Assembly: GCA_012656075.1 (NCBI GenBank)
Contig: JAAKBF010000151.1
Location: forward strand, 558,001 to 622,000
DNA length: 64,000 nt
DNA from: Phytophthora hibernalis
Lineage: Eukaryota; Oomycota; Peronosporomycetes; Peronosporales; Peronosporaceae
Direction: 5' to 3'
Below the pieces are notes generated by a model, which ran no database searches, was not told where the DNA came from, and saw only the letters and a program-made list of their open reading frames with translations. The position numbers were made by a program, and so were the translations under genes. Each line of letters opens with the position of its first letter. Position 1 is the first letter of the stretch. Positions 1 to 11,041 of this stretch are shown in pieces.

Positions 1-1854
1 CACTGTCAACTCGTATATTGGTCTGATGATGGGCTTCATTGAGTCCTTCGTGGGGCTGGGGGTGGAGGAGATCTTCCCCGTCTTCATCGTGTACCTGCAC
101 AACCTTCGATGGTACCCGGGAGACGACCCAGCCACCAAGAAGCAGAGCAAGTTCAAGAAGTTCGCACTTACCATCTTCATCCCAGCAGTTATGATGGCTG
201 TGGGCAGTTCGCTCTCGGCTGTGCAGGCTAATCAGAAGGACGACAACCCAGTGGCTGCTACCAACTCGACGGTGACGAGGTTTTTGATGCAGGAAGAGAT
301 AGAATTGGAAACTGGAGGATTGACGGACAGTATTCTGAAGACGGCGCTGAGCAGGAAAGTGAACCCCATGCAGCCGCTGGACTTGTCGGTGTGCAATGCA
401 GAAAGGTTTGAAGCTGAGACGCTGCTGAGTGCAGCCCCGAAGGCCGTGTTTGGCTTCCCTCTAAACGAGTGGGGCGCGGAATTCGCCAATGGATGGAAGA
501 AGCAAGAAGCGACGAAACGATTCGAGGTTTCGTACCCTGGTGATGTACAGGAAGATGTGACTCTGAGTGAGGTCATGCCACTGGCTACGGCCTACGAGTT
601 GTGGCTGCAGGGAGAAGCTGCACTACGCAATAGTTTGAGAGCTTCTGGTAAGGGTAAAGGGACCTCCCAACCGTCGAGTACTGGCGAGCTCTTGGATGAT
701 GTCTTGAAGGCCCTTGTCGATATGGGGCTACCTCTGGCTGATAATGCTGCTTTGGATACCTCGTTCGAGACATTGACGCTGAGCTCCTTGATGGACCTAG
801 ATACGATGACAGTGAAAGTGCCGCTGAGTGGCAAGAGCAATGCTTCCGTTGTGTGTGGCGATGCCAGCTGTGCGTTGTTGGAGCCTCAGCTGAGTCTTGG
901 ACAGCGACTGCCGCGCAAGCAGATTGGAATGAGGCAAATGGATGCAAATTGCTCAGCAACGGCGGATTGCGACGCTATCCCCACTGCAGCCTTTCTGTAT
1001 GGCTTTACAACGGTGACGTCGGTTGTTTCCGACCAAAAGAGTGGCGCTACTACAGTGATTCGCTCGCTAGTGCTTTCTTTCGCTCGTCTGTCATGGAGAT
1101 TTGACACTGCTGCGTACGAGTGTGAAATGGAAACCTCGGGCCAAGACTGCCACGTACTGCATCACCAACTTGGTGACGGTGAGCGTCATTTGGTCGTCCC
1201 CAAGCAATGGCTCCCAGCTCAGCTTCAAGCTGGCAGGTTTTCTTCTCAAATTTCGCTGGTGCAGCTCCTTGAGCCTAAGGCCAAACTACAAGGGTTTGGC
1301 TTCGCAACGCTACAGTACTTGGAACCGTGGCCTCGACAAGAGGCAACAAGTTGCTCTGCGGCTGTCGACACATATCTCAAGTACGTGGATACCAATCACT
1401 TTTACATGGGTGGCGCCATGATCGACACCATGGCAGCGTCGGCGCTGCTCTTCATTTTCAAAATGCTCGGGTCATGGATAGCGCGCCAGGTGTGGAGATC
1501 ATGACGGCCCAGCGACATCTTGAAGATACGACAACACGCAGGGTGAAGGTCTTCTTAACGAACACCACAGTCGGCAACGCTTGTACCTGGACAGGATGTG
1601 GCGTACTGCTAATTCTGACTATCCTGGTTCTCGTACTGCCAAATGAACGTGCTAGGATCTCACCACCGCGTGGCGGAAATGCTCGTGCTGAAAGGTTCGT
1701 GGCTGTGCAGACAGAGCAGGTTTACCCAAATCTCATTTACAAGAAGCGCTTCCTGATCGGCAAGACAGGCGAGGAAATCAAGTTCGGCGAATTCGCTGTT
1801 GAGTCCGTCGGGCTGCACCATAAGATGGAGGAAGACGAGCAGATCTACATTTGA
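1..1854 (+). CDS. Multi-pass membrane protein, 5'-partial, one 2-bp frameshift
   Basis: Seen: the reading frame is open from the window edge, so the gene begins upstream. It reads to a stop at 1502-1504, then continues in another frame to a stop at 1852-1854. The switch coincides with a doubled TG in GTGTG at 1490-1494; without one TG the frame runs through. The N-terminal part has hydrophobic stretches (GFIESFVGLGVEEIFPVF, then FALTIFIPAVMMAVGSSL). A long middle part of about 370 residues carries several cysteines and NST/NAS/NCS glycosylation sites, suggesting a lumenal or extracellular loop. Two more hydrophobic stretches (ALLFIFKMLG and GVLLILTILVLVLP) precede a charged tail ending in acidic residues. 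Inference: a plasma- or endomembrane protein of an oomycete family. I do not recognise a characterised member and give no function. The frameshift may be real or an assembly error. Confidence 0.6.
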
Positions 1855-2048
1855 GCGGGCTATGAGTTGAATGTTGTAAAATTGAATCGCCAATCAGTGA
1901 AACTACTAAACGCAGCATCGCGTAAATAAATGTTCAAATCGGTCATTGGATGCGATGCTGCTTGCTGTGTCCGAAATTGCGGTGCAAGTCCGCTTTCACT
2001 AAAAATATGTGCTTTCACAGCGCTAATCACTCCAGCACGGCCTTCGAC

Positions 2049-4031
2049 ATGGTTCCCGCACCTCTGACTGCGGTGATCGTGGTTCTTCGTGAGAGACCCC
2101 ACGTGGCTGCATTGACGCACATTCCCAGCCTTGTGTCAACGTTCCTTGATAACTCGGTGGAGGTACCACTTGCACGAGCCTGCCAGGTGGGGTCACTCGC
2201 TTTGCTAGACCGAATTTGGGGGAGCAGTGACAAGAAGCGTCAAGGCTGGTCGCTTTGCAAGTTTCGTCGAGCCGATCGTCACTATTACAAGGCACAGTTT
2301 GCTGAATCACTCTCTGTTGCAGTTAACCTCGGCGATTTAGATACCGTGAGGTGGCTTTTTCAGCATTTTCGTGGATGTGTTGCTCCAGTTGATGTTGTGG
2401 AGACTGCCGCACATGCGGGCCACCTGGCTATCTTGCAGTTCTTGCTGGAAAATGGTCGCCGCGCAGATATTTATCAAGGGCAGGAAGAAGAGTTTGCCCG
2501 TGGAGAAAATGAAGATCAGGATGCAACAAACATCGTGTTTTGGGGCGGAAGAGATATGAGAGCTGCTGCGAAAAGAGGGCACGGAGAAATTGTGCGTTGG
2601 TTGTATGAGCATGTGAGCGATGTTGAGCGCGACCTGAATCGGGTGATGGTATATGCTATTCGCAAAGGAGATCTGGAACTCGCGCAGTGGCTCTAACCAA
2701 CGTGTACAGAGACTTTCCTGATCTACCCCCACCAACAATCAATGACGCGACAAGAGGGGGCCATCTGGACTTGGTTCAGTGGTTGTATGACCACGGCTAC
2801 GTTGAGAACGTGGAGGAAGCGTTCAGGAACGCATCCATGAGTGACTATGGCGATATCGTTGAATGGCTCGTCGAGCACACTATTCTCGAGAATGTGGAAG
2901 AAGGCGTACGAGGTGCTGCTGCTTGTGGAAACTTTCCCATTGTCGCTTTCCTGCTGGAGCGCAGGCTTGGCCTAGATGAAAAACATGCGATGTACTTGGC
3001 CGCAATTAATGGTCATCCGGATGTCGCACAGTTTGTTCACTCTAGGGGCATCATCAACTATGGAGAAAACACGATGTATATGGCAGCGGAGCGTGGGCAT
3101 CTAGATGTTGTCAAGTGGCTGTATTTGGAGTTCAGGAACAACCCCGACATCGATCTTTTTCCGATTTGCAGACCAAGCGCGGACGGCTACCCCGGTATTC
3201 CACTGCGATGGATGCGGCAGCCAGCTATGGTCGCTTAGAAGTCCTTCAATTTATTCACGCCCTGGAAAGTCTGCTGGGAGTCATCCCCAGAACAAAGAAA
3301 AGGAAGCGCTCGAGAGAGCGAGGACAACCAAGGGAAGCAGAGCGCCAACATGTACGCGTGCGGCTATGACGAATGCCGCAGCGGAGGGTCATCTGGAGGT
3401 GGTGCAATGGCTTCACCTAAATCGAAGTGAAGGCTGCTCTCCCAGTGTTATCAACACGGCAGCTCGGAATGGGCACCTAGAGGTGGTGAAATGGTTGCAC
3501 GAGCACATCATGGTCGGGTGTACAACCGCCGCAATGGACGGAGCGTCAGCCAACGGCCATCTTGACGTTGTTCAGTGGCTCCATGCAAACCGCACAGAGG
3601 GCTGTACAACTACCGCCATGGATCGAGCTGCTAGCGGAGGCCATCTCGACGTCGTTCAATGGTTACATGCCAATCGAACCGAGGGTTGTACGCCATTTGC
3701 AATGGACTCGGCCGCGCGCTCGGGCCATTTGGACGTAGTTCAATGGTTACACCGTCACCGCTCCGAAGGTTGCACCGACAACGCGATGGATGGCGCCGCC
3801 TACAACGGCCATTTTGACATTGTGCAGTGGCTGCATTCGCACCGTTCGGAAGGATGCACTATCGATGCCATGCACTTTGCAGCGGTTCATGGCCATTTCG
3901 AGGTCCTGCTCTTTCTGCATTCTCAGCGGACGGAGGGCTGCAGTACATACACCGCCGTGGACGCTGCTGCAAAAGGCAGCAATCACATCGTGGCTTGGCT
4001 GCAGCAGCACTATCCTGATACTAGCATTTGA
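2049..4031 (+). pseudogene. Ankyrin-repeat protein A, broken by three frame changes
   Basis: Seen: coding resemblance is continuous but uses successive frames: 2049-2696, about 2690-3200, about 3200-3340, and 3340-4031. The start at 2049 (MVPAPLTAVIVVL) aligns with the start of the intact paralogue at 9623-7743, as do the following blocks (VPLARACQVGSLALLDRIW; GDLELAQWL). The second half is a run of about 27-residue units of the form GHLDVVQWLHxNRxEGCTxxAMDxAA. Known: ankyrin repeats are protein-binding scaffolds; this WLH/EGCT subtype is heavily expanded in oomycetes. There is no signal peptide or catalytic domain, so the product was probably a soluble binding protein. Inference: a pseudogene, unless the indels are assembly errors. 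The binding partner is unknown. Confidence 0.75.
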
Positions 4032-4342
4032 TCCAACCAGTAACACTACACGATACATGTATAAGCTCGAATATCAAAACTTTTGAATTCTGCTTTAGGT
4101 TTTCTCAAGAACACTACTTCGCAGTACTGCAGGTACAGTATGTATTTTACTTCGAAGTAATAAAATACTACATGTTGGCCAATCACAGGTTGCTGCACCA
4201 ACATTCCCCAGCAGACAATCGGATCGCGTCATCTTTTGAGGTGAAACGACAATGATTGCCACTCAAAACCTAAATGAATACCATGGTGAGCAAAAGCCTA
4301 CCCATTGTCTTTGGTGGTATTGCAATTGTCCAGCAACTCAGT
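4032..4342. other. Intergenic spacer before the oxidoreductase gene
   Basis: No coding sequence is visible. The stretch is AT-rich and contains short palindromic blocks around 4110-4170 (ACTTCGCAGT, then ACTTCGAAGT). It is probably the 3' region of ankyrin A plus the upstream region of the oxidoreductase gene. Confidence 0.4.
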
Positions 4343-4357
4343 TCTCATTATTCAAAA
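4343..4357 (+). promoter_or_regulatory. Oomycete initiator-like core promoter of the OYE gene
   Basis: TCTCATTATTCAAAA lies about 50 nt before the ATG at 4404. It fits the known oomycete Inr consensus (GCTCATTYYNCAWTTT) at the CTCATT and NCA core. Its position suits a short leader. The match is by eye only. Confidence 0.5.
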
Positions 4358-4403
4358 CTCCTCCAAGCAAGCAAGTCGACAACAACTCCAGCTCCCGTCC
4401 ACC

Positions 4404-5530
4404 ATGGCATCCAAGCTCTTTTCAGCAGTAAAACTCGGCGGCAAGAAGGCGCCGACGCAGCTCAAGCACCGAGTGGTGATGGCTCCCATGACTCGTCAGC
4501 GCATGTATGACGATGGTGTGCCCGGACCGGTAGTGGCTAAATTCTACGAGCAACGCGCCACCGACGGTGGTCTGCTGATCTCTGAGGCTACCAACATCAG
4601 TGCTCACGCTCGCGGATACTACGGAGCCCCGGACTGTTTTCACCGGAGCAGGTCGAAGGCTGGAAGAACGTGACATTCGCAGTGCACAACAAGGGAGGCA
4701 CGATTTTCAACCAGTTGTGGCACACTGGTCGCATCAGCCACCCTTTAAATATCCCGGGCGGAGCGCAACCCGTTTCGGCGAGCGCGACGAACATGGAAGG
4801 CGTCCAGAGTCTTGCCACCACCATTGAGGGTCGACTGCCCCACCCGAACCCACGCGCACTGGAGATCAGCGAGATCCCGGGCATCGTTGACGACTACAAG
4901 CGTGCAGCTGAAAATGCCCTAGAGGCGGGTTTTGACGGTGTTGAGCTCCACGCCGCCAACGGATACCTACTGGAGCAGTTCTTGCTGAATGGGACGAATC
5001 TGCGCACGGACAAGTACGGAGGCAGCCCGGAGAACCGCGCGCGCATCGTTTTCGAGGTCATCGAGGCTATTCTGTCCTCCGTAGACTCAGACAAGGTTGG
5101 TATCCGCTTGTCTCCCTTCGGCACGGCTTTCGGATGTACCGACTCGAAACCCCGCGAACTCTTCGACTATGTCGTGAAGAAGCTCAACGACTATGACCTG
5201 GCCTACCTTCACATGGTTGAGCCGCGTGGTATGCAGCAACCGGCACCTGATGCACCGGAAGGAGGCGTCACATCCATCTACCGCAAGATGTACAACGGGG
5301 TGATGATCAGCGCGTCTGGGTACGACGGTGCCGAGGCTCGCAAGGCGGTCGAGGATGGAACTACCGATCTCGTCGCCTTTGCGCGTGACTTCATCTCGAA
5401 CCCGGACCTTGTGGAGCGCATCCGCACTGGCGCCGAGCTGACCCCGGTCGATTGGCAGGCTGTGTATGTTCCGCTGGATGCGCCACTCGAGAAGGGATAC
5501 ACGGACTACCCTACGCTTGGGGAGAAGTAG
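4404..5530 (+). CDS. Old Yellow Enzyme-family NADPH:flavin oxidoreductase, 1-base frameshift
   Basis: Seen: the start at 4404 (MASKLFSAVKLGG) lies in ACCATGG. MAPMTR is the usual N-terminal OYE strand. A frame change follows YYGAP near 4631, where one G appears missing from a CCCCGG(G) run; the other frame then reads LFSPEQVEGWK and continues intact to 5530. Later motifs are NQLWHTGRISHP, the active-site segment HAANGYLLEQFL (substrate-binding His and Asn), RTDKYGGSPENRAR, and ARDFISNPDLVERI near the FMN phosphate site. Total length of about 375 residues is normal for the family. Known: these FMN enzymes reduce activated C=C bonds, for example 12-oxophytodienoate reductase and morphinone reductase relatives. 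Inference: a cytosolic enoate reductase; the substrate cannot be read from sequence. The single lesion in a homopolymer suggests a sequencing error or very recent loss. Confidence 0.85.
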
Positions 5531-5632
5531 ACTACATTTTCCAAGGGGATAGAGTAGATTACTCAATACACTTTACAGTGAAGATCATCTTGTTCGGCAT
5601 CCCATTTTTCTAGCCCGTGAAATGATCCATGT

Positions 5633-7422
5633 CTAATACGCGCGAGCAGGGAGGGTGTGGCAGCGGTTGAATTGGTCGAGGAGCGAAAAGTTATACCTAG
5701 CGGCGAATTTGCGAACCCGTTCGTGGCTGATCTGCTGGGGATATCGTTGAAGCAGCCATTGTACGACCTCCACATGCTCTTTCAAAGCAGCTTTCACTGT
5801 TGCGGCCGACGTACACCCGTCAGAGCGATTCGCGTACAAAACATCATAACTTCCAAGTGTCCTCCAGCTGCTGCGCCATCCATTGCCCGGTAAGTAGCAC
5901 CTTCACGACGCTCTGAGTGGAGCCATTTCACTACTTCTAAATGGCCGTTCGATGCTGCACCATTCATCGCAGCTGTGGAACAGCTTCCGACCCCAGGACG
6001 ACGCTCATGAAACCACTTGACCACGTTTAAGTGCCCACCGCTCGCCGCGCGATCCATTGCATCGCATGCGATCCACCCAGAGGTATCGCTATGTGAGAGT
6101 TGCTTGAAAAGCCACTGCACTGCTTCAAGATGCCCACTTGCTGCTGCATTTTCCAAAGCACAGCGTGATAAACTGCAAGTTTCAGAGCGGTAAGCAATGA
6201 GCCATTGCATCACCACGACATTTCCACCAGAAGCAGCCGCCTCATTGACTGCTTCCTGTGTACAGCCCTCGGAGCGATAATCGTGCAGCCATCGAACTAC
6301 ATCTAGATGATTTTCTCTAGCAGCCCCGTTCATTGCGGCGGTTGTACAGCCCTCTCTCCGATTGCGGTGAAGCCACTTGACAACATCGAGGTGTCCATGA
6401 CTCGCCGCTGCATCCATTGCCTCTGTTGTACCGCCCTCGCGACGGTGCACATGCAACCACCGGACGACTTCTAGATGCCCGTGACCCGAAGCGTTGTCCA
6501 TAGTTTGAGTCGTGCATCCATCGGTACGATGTTGGTGCAGCCATTTTACAACCTCCAGATGACCGTTGCTCGCTGCGGAGTTCATAGTCTGAGCGGTGCA
6601 TTCGCCACCGTGTTGAAACCCCACTGCACGGCTTGGAGATACCCCTTCCCAGCTGCTCCATCCAGACAGAACGGCCCACTAATCGATGATGCGATACTTA
6701 TCAAGCTCTCGACCATGCTAAGATGTCTCCTGAAATTGCATTCTGGGCGGCAATAGCCACTGACAGACGCAAGCAGTCAACTCCGACGATTTCAACCAAC
6801 CACGAAGCCATCTCAATGTTTCCGATGCTCGCAGTAGTTTCTAGCAGAGAGCTTGCACAGTCATTCAAATCGGTCGAGGGTGTCAAATGTTCGTACAACC
6901 ACTTCAACGCTTCCAGATTATTTGCCCGTGCAGCGGATACCATTGCTGGCTTGATACTAATACCACGCTTATCATGCTTTAGGATTTCTTCCAGAATGGG
7001 CAGATGGCCACCACTTGCTGCAGCTTCCGCGGCCTTGAAAATACCGCTATGGCTGTCGACAGCAAATCGCTCCGTCACAATGTTAGCGAGCAGCCAACGC
7101 ACTAGTTGCTCATTCCCACGCTGTGCAGCATTTACTAATCCGGCAGAAAATTGGGCTTGACGGTGAAAGGTATCCATCTCTTCAGGTGGTCGGCGGGCTA
7201 CCATTCGAGCAACAAGTCGTCGTGCACCGTCATCACAACTTGGCCCTTTACTTTCAAGCGCGCAAGCGCGAGCAATGCTCCACTGCCACGATACGTCGAC
7301 GAGGTCATCTAGGGCGTGCACAACGTGCTGTAACGCTTCAATACGCCTGTGGTCAATGTCACTTCATTTTTTGCCACCCACGCTGTTGCTGCCTGGTGTT
7401 TTCGTGCTGAGCGGGTGTTCAT
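5633..7422 (-). pseudogene. Ankyrin-repeat protein B, frameshifted
   Basis: Seen: on the minus strand a start at about 7422 (MNTRSARKHQ) is followed within 100 bp by a frame change near 7345. The next frame (HALDDLVDVSWQWSIARAC...) runs to 6701. Another break lies near 6640-6700, then a 276-codon frame (from 6624) of GHLEVVKWLHxHRxEGCT units, and a last break near 5815 before the C-terminal piece (VEVVQWLLQRYPQQISHERV) ends at 5633. The repeat type is that of genes A and C, but the N-terminal part is divergent, so B is a more distant paralogue. It lies convergent to the OYE gene, whose stop at 5530 is about 100 bp away. Inference: inactive as sequenced; function otherwise as for A. Confidence 0.7.
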
Positions 7423-7742
7423 TTTAGTACCTTGCCAATAAGTAACTCGAACTGCTGGTAAATCAAAACTGAAAAGCGAAGAACCACGACAGCCTACTGC
7501 ATAGAGCCAACGTCGTCGACGTACCACAAAACAACTCGACAGGCACACGAATAGTCGTTTCGATGCTTGGGACACAACTGACGAAACGGACTACCGTAGT
7601 CGCGAAAGGCGCTGTTGATCTGCCCATTATAGCTCGCATTGAATTCTTACAGCAGCGACAGCAACGCAGGTGTAAAGGGCGCTACGTACTTGAACGCGAG
7701 TGAATCCATGGCACTGCGGCGGTTCGTATCCGAAATCTCATT

Positions 7743-9623
7743 TTAAGGTAGGCGACGTATTCTTACTCGACGTTCAGGAACTGGCGGGTCCGGATAGTGC
7801 TCTCGGAGCCAAGACAAAATACCGTCATGCTTTCTACGCTGTGCCTCGAAGGCAGCATCGCGACTGCAACCTTCTAAGCTTTGCGATCGCAGAAACAGTA
7901 ACACCTCGAAGTGCCCTCCTGACGCAGCTGCATCCATCGCTCTAGTCGTACAGCCTTCATGACGGTAACGATCAAGCCACTGAACAATCTTCAAAAAGCC
8001 GGCACCCGCTGCATTGTTCACTGCTTCCGCAGAACACCCTTCGGTTCGGTTGCGATTCAACCATTGGACCACTTCGAACGCACCAGATCCTGCAGCTCCA
8101 TCCATTGCTGCAGTGGTGCATCCTTCATTGCGATACTCATGAAGCCATTTCACGACATCAAGATGGCCATTTCTGGCTGCTCCATCCATAGCAGCAGTCG
8201 TACAACCCTCCAGTCGATGCTCATGAAGCCACTGCACCATTTCCAAGTGCCCGTTAGTTGCAGCACCATCCATGGCAGCGGATGTACAGCCTCCCGACCG
8301 GTTCGCACACAGCCACTCAATAATCTCCAAATGATTCCCCGCAGCAGCACCATCCATTGCGTCGTGCGTGTCAGTGGGGCGGCTTCCCGGGAATCTTTCG
8401 CTAGCCATACGCTCGTCAATCTCTTGAAGATACTTCAGCACCTCGAGGTGACCATTTTTCGCGGCCGCATCGATCGCAGTGCTGGGCTCGTCGGCGAGAA
8501 GCGTCAGAGAGTATGGACGCAAATCCCTGTACAAATGAGTTTGCGACTTGGCCGCAAATTCATCGTCTAGCCACTTCACCACGTCAAGAAACCCTCGCCC
8601 TGCCGCGCGAAGCATAGTCCCACAAGAAACACTGGCAAGCCCTTGGAATCCCTGCTCATGAAGATATCGTGCCACATCTAGGTATCCTCGGATGGCAGCT
8701 TGGTGCATGCCAGACTTAGCGCCACGTCCAAGGTTGTGCCCCAGAAGCCAGCGAACCACATGCAATTGATTTTCCCTTGCCGCAGCATCAAGAGCTCGAC
8801 TTGCGTTACCAACCGGGTGATAGCGCGTTAACCACTCCACAATCTCCAAAGCTCCGTTGCGTGCAGCGTGTTCTAGTGCGAAACTGGCATGATGCACGTA
8901 TCCGTGCTGGTAGAGCCACTGCAGCATGTCTAGATGACCACCCCACGCCGCGTCATCCATCGTTGGCGGTGCGAGTTGGCGTTCCCCGTAGCCACGACTC
9001 AGTAGCCACTGCAGCAGCTCCAGATCTCCTGTACGAACCACACTTGTCATGAAGCGACCCCAGTCTCGATCCACGTCGCCCTTGAGCTCGTACAGCCACC
9101 GTGCAACGTCCGTGTGTCCGTTCTCCACTGCAGCTGCCAGGTCTCCACCTCCCCACACCACTTGGTTGCTATTGACTCCTTGAGCGTCACCTGCAGCATC
9201 TTCTAGAGCCAAGAAGAAGTGTAAAATATGGCGATCACCAGTGGCAGCAGCAGCTTCAACGGCCTGTACAGCCACCACACTACCAGAAAAATGCTCAAAC
9301 AGCCATCGGATCATGGCCAAATCTCTGCGACGCACAGCTTCGAGGACCCCCTGGGAGAACTGCGTGTGGTGGTAGTGACGGTCGGACTGTAGGAATTGCC
9401 ACGGAGACCAGCAGACGTGGGGAGAGACTGTGAGCTGCTCACTGCCGTCCCAAATGCGACGCAGAAGGCGCAAGGAGCCGAAGCTGCAGGCGCGCGCGAG
9501 AGGAATCTCCACAGAGTGGTCCAGACATTGCGATACAGTGGAGAGGACGTGTGGTAGTGCACCTAGAGACGCATTGTTGCGCAGGACCACGACTGCAGAC
9601 ACGAGAGGAGTCGCCTCTAGCAT
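7743..9623 (-). CDS. Ankyrin-repeat protein C, intact
   Basis: Seen: an uninterrupted minus-strand frame of about 626 codons from ATG 9623 (MLEATPLVSAVVVL) to 7743. An upstream in-frame ATG at 9650 overlaps an initiator-like TCATTTTTCAAA at 9647-9636. Transcription starting there would exclude it, so 9623 is preferred; the aligned start of paralogue A agrees. The N-terminal third holds degenerate repeats (PLARACSFGSLRLLRRIW). The rest is regular 27-28-residue units with conserved GHLE(M/V)V(Q/K)WLH, EGCT and AMDGAA. There is no signal peptide, membrane segment or other domain. The tail is basic (VPERRVRIRRLP). Known: such arrays form solenoids for protein binding. Inference: an intracellular scaffold or adaptor, partner unknown. 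It is the only member of this three-gene cluster that reads through. Confidence 0.85.
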   Translation of the reverse strand: MLEATPLVSAVVVLRNNASLGALPHVLSTVSQCLDHSVEIPLARACSFGSLRLLRRIWDGSEQLTVSPHVCWSPWQFLQSDRHYHHTQFSQGVLEAVRRRDLAMIRWLFEHFSGSVVAVQAVEAAAATGDRHILHFFLALEDAAGDAQGVNSNQVVWGGGDLAAAVENGHTDVARWLYELKGDVDRDWGRFMTSVVRTGDLELLQWLLSRGYGERQLAPPTMDDAAWGGHLDMLQWLYQHGYVHHASFALEHAARNGALEIVEWLTRYHPVGNASRALDAAARENQLHVVRWLLGHNLGRGAKSGMHQAAIRGYLDVARYLHEQGFQGLASVSCGTMLRAAGRGFLDVVKWLDDEFAAKSQTHLYRDLRPYSLTLLADEPSTAIDAAAKNGHLEVLKYLQEIDERMASERFPGSRPTDTHDAMDGAAAGNHLEIIEWLCANRSGGCTSAAMDGAATNGHLEMVQWLHEHRLEGCTTAAMDGAARNGHLDVVKWLHEYRNEGCTTAAMDGAAGSGAFEVVQWLNRNRTEGCSAEAVNNAAGAGFLKIVQWLDRYRHEGCTTRAMDAAASGGHFEVLLFLRSQSLEGCSRDAAFEAQRRKHDGILSWLREHYPDPPVPERRVRIRRLP

Positions 9624-9631
9624 GGTGCTCT

Positions 9632-9647
9632 GTTTTTTGAAAAATGA
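9632..9647 (-). promoter_or_regulatory. Initiator-like element of ankyrin gene C
   Basis: On the minus strand TCATTTTTCAAA fits the oomycete Inr core. It lies about 13-24 nt before the ATG at 9623 and overlaps the alternative ATG at 9650. Confidence 0.45.
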
Positions 9648-9653
9648 CATCAC

Positions 9654-9984
9654 AATTTTATGTTTGCGTTCGTATTGCTAAAATTATTTTGGCCAACCGT
9701 GGTATTTCCATATTCTACCGAAAATTCACTTTGAGATAAACCAAACTTAAATTTCTGTCTCCGGAGTACTTTTTTCGCAGACTAACCATACCGGTAAAGG
9801 TTTTGGAATAATTTGACACTGATGCATTCTTTCATTTAAAAACTAAAATCGAAAAAAACGTTTTATTTGAGCTTTGAAATATCACAACCACAAACTTATC
9901 GTATTAGCCAATAGCCAGTTACACACTTCCAGCGCGCCTCTTCCCACTACATAATGCCGCGCGAGACGTACGATGTGTGAGGAC
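9654..9984. other. AT-rich spacer between ankyrin C and pogo-1
   Basis: No coding sequence or repeat could be recognised. This is presumably the upstream region of ankyrin gene C, ending at the TA target duplication (9985-9986) of the transposon. Confidence 0.4.
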
Positions 9985-10153
9985 TACAAACAACGACGGA
10001 AAAAGACGTACGACACAAAAGACGACTTCATTTAGAAATGTTTTTGTCGTCCATACATTAATTTTAGCCAATCAAAAGAAATTGCGGACTAAAAAATGGC
10101 TGGTGCCAGACGATAGTCCGGGTGTAGGAAGCTCGGCATGCTCTCATTTTCAA

Positions 10154-10698
10154 ATGGGAAAACAAGCTTCCTACACCCTCAAGCAGAAGAGAGACGCACT
10201 CGCCCTTGTTCAGCGAGTGGGGGTCTACGCCCCCGCCAGCCAACTTTGCTATCCCCGCCGTACTTCAAAGTGAAGCGCTTGCTGCAGCTCAAGTTGAGTT
10301 TTCACTGGACTTTTGGTCAAAATTCGGTTCCTACGGTGCCGATTCAATCTACAACGTGGACGAAACGGCGATTTACTACGAAATGTTCCCGCGGAAGACT
10401 TGGGCCGAAGTTGGACGCCGCGGTAGTTCTCGAGTCATCGGGTTTACCAAAAAGCCTGGGCGTATGACTGCTGTGCTGACGGTTCGTGCTGATGGTAAGT
10501 TTTATTTTGTTTTTATACCTGGTTTTATTATGCTCTTATTTACTAAATAAATGTTATTTTACAGGAAAAAAACTACCCATTCTTTTCATCATGCGGGCAA
10601 ACCTGGTGGACAAATTGAGCAGAACCAGCTCAAGAATTTCCCTAAGGGACATTTCTACATCGTTCAAGAGCAAGCCTGGATGGATAGCCGCGTGTGGA
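10154..10698 (+). pseudogene. pogo-1 transposase, 5' part
   Basis: Seen: ATG 10154 opens MGKQASYTLKQKRDAL, a helix-turn-helix start like that of CENP-B/pogo transposases. After PRRT the frame breaks and about 100-150 codons seen in related copies are missing. Coding resumes near 10275 (AAAQVEFSLDFW) and contains the first catalytic aspartate (IYNVDETAIYYE), then SRVIGFTKKPGRMTAVLTVRADG. An intron with GTAAGT and ACAG ends spans about 10496-10564, after which KLPILFIMR resumes. The Copia insertion follows at 10699. Known: DDE_1 transposases cut and paste at TA sites in the nucleus. This copy cannot make a full enzyme. Confidence 0.75.
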
Positions 10699-11041
10699 AA
10701 AAGGCTTTGGTCGGTTGATGGCAGAATGCAAAGTGATTGATTTAGGTCCTTAGTTCGCAAAACTCCTTGCTACCTCTAAGCCTACTGGATTCTCTACTGG
10801 ATACACTCTTCTGGATTCTTTATTGGATACTGACTTACTTCAGCCAATCAGCGACTGCCACGTGGATGCCCATCTTGTACCCACAATCTTGTACCCGCGT
10901 GTCCCGTAATCCCCGTAGCGTAAACAGCGTCCCATCATCAGTGTCCCGTAAACACAGGAATGATTGCGGTCCCACTGAGTGAGGGTCATACCGGTATCGT
11001 ACCGGTATGCCGCAGCTGGTCGAGGCGTCTTCTCGACAACA
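10699..11041 (-). repeat. Copia-A 3' LTR (343 bp)
   Basis: Aligned by eye with the right LTR. It has an extra 11 bp (GGTCGAGGCGT) near 11017-11027. On the coding strand the LTR begins TGTTGTCGAG and ends AAAGCCTTTT, not the usual CA. Confidence 0.9.

Noticed and set aside
7959..8570. 203-codon plus-strand frame
   Set aside because: Antisense to the regular ankyrin repeats of gene C; repeated codons create open antisense frames.
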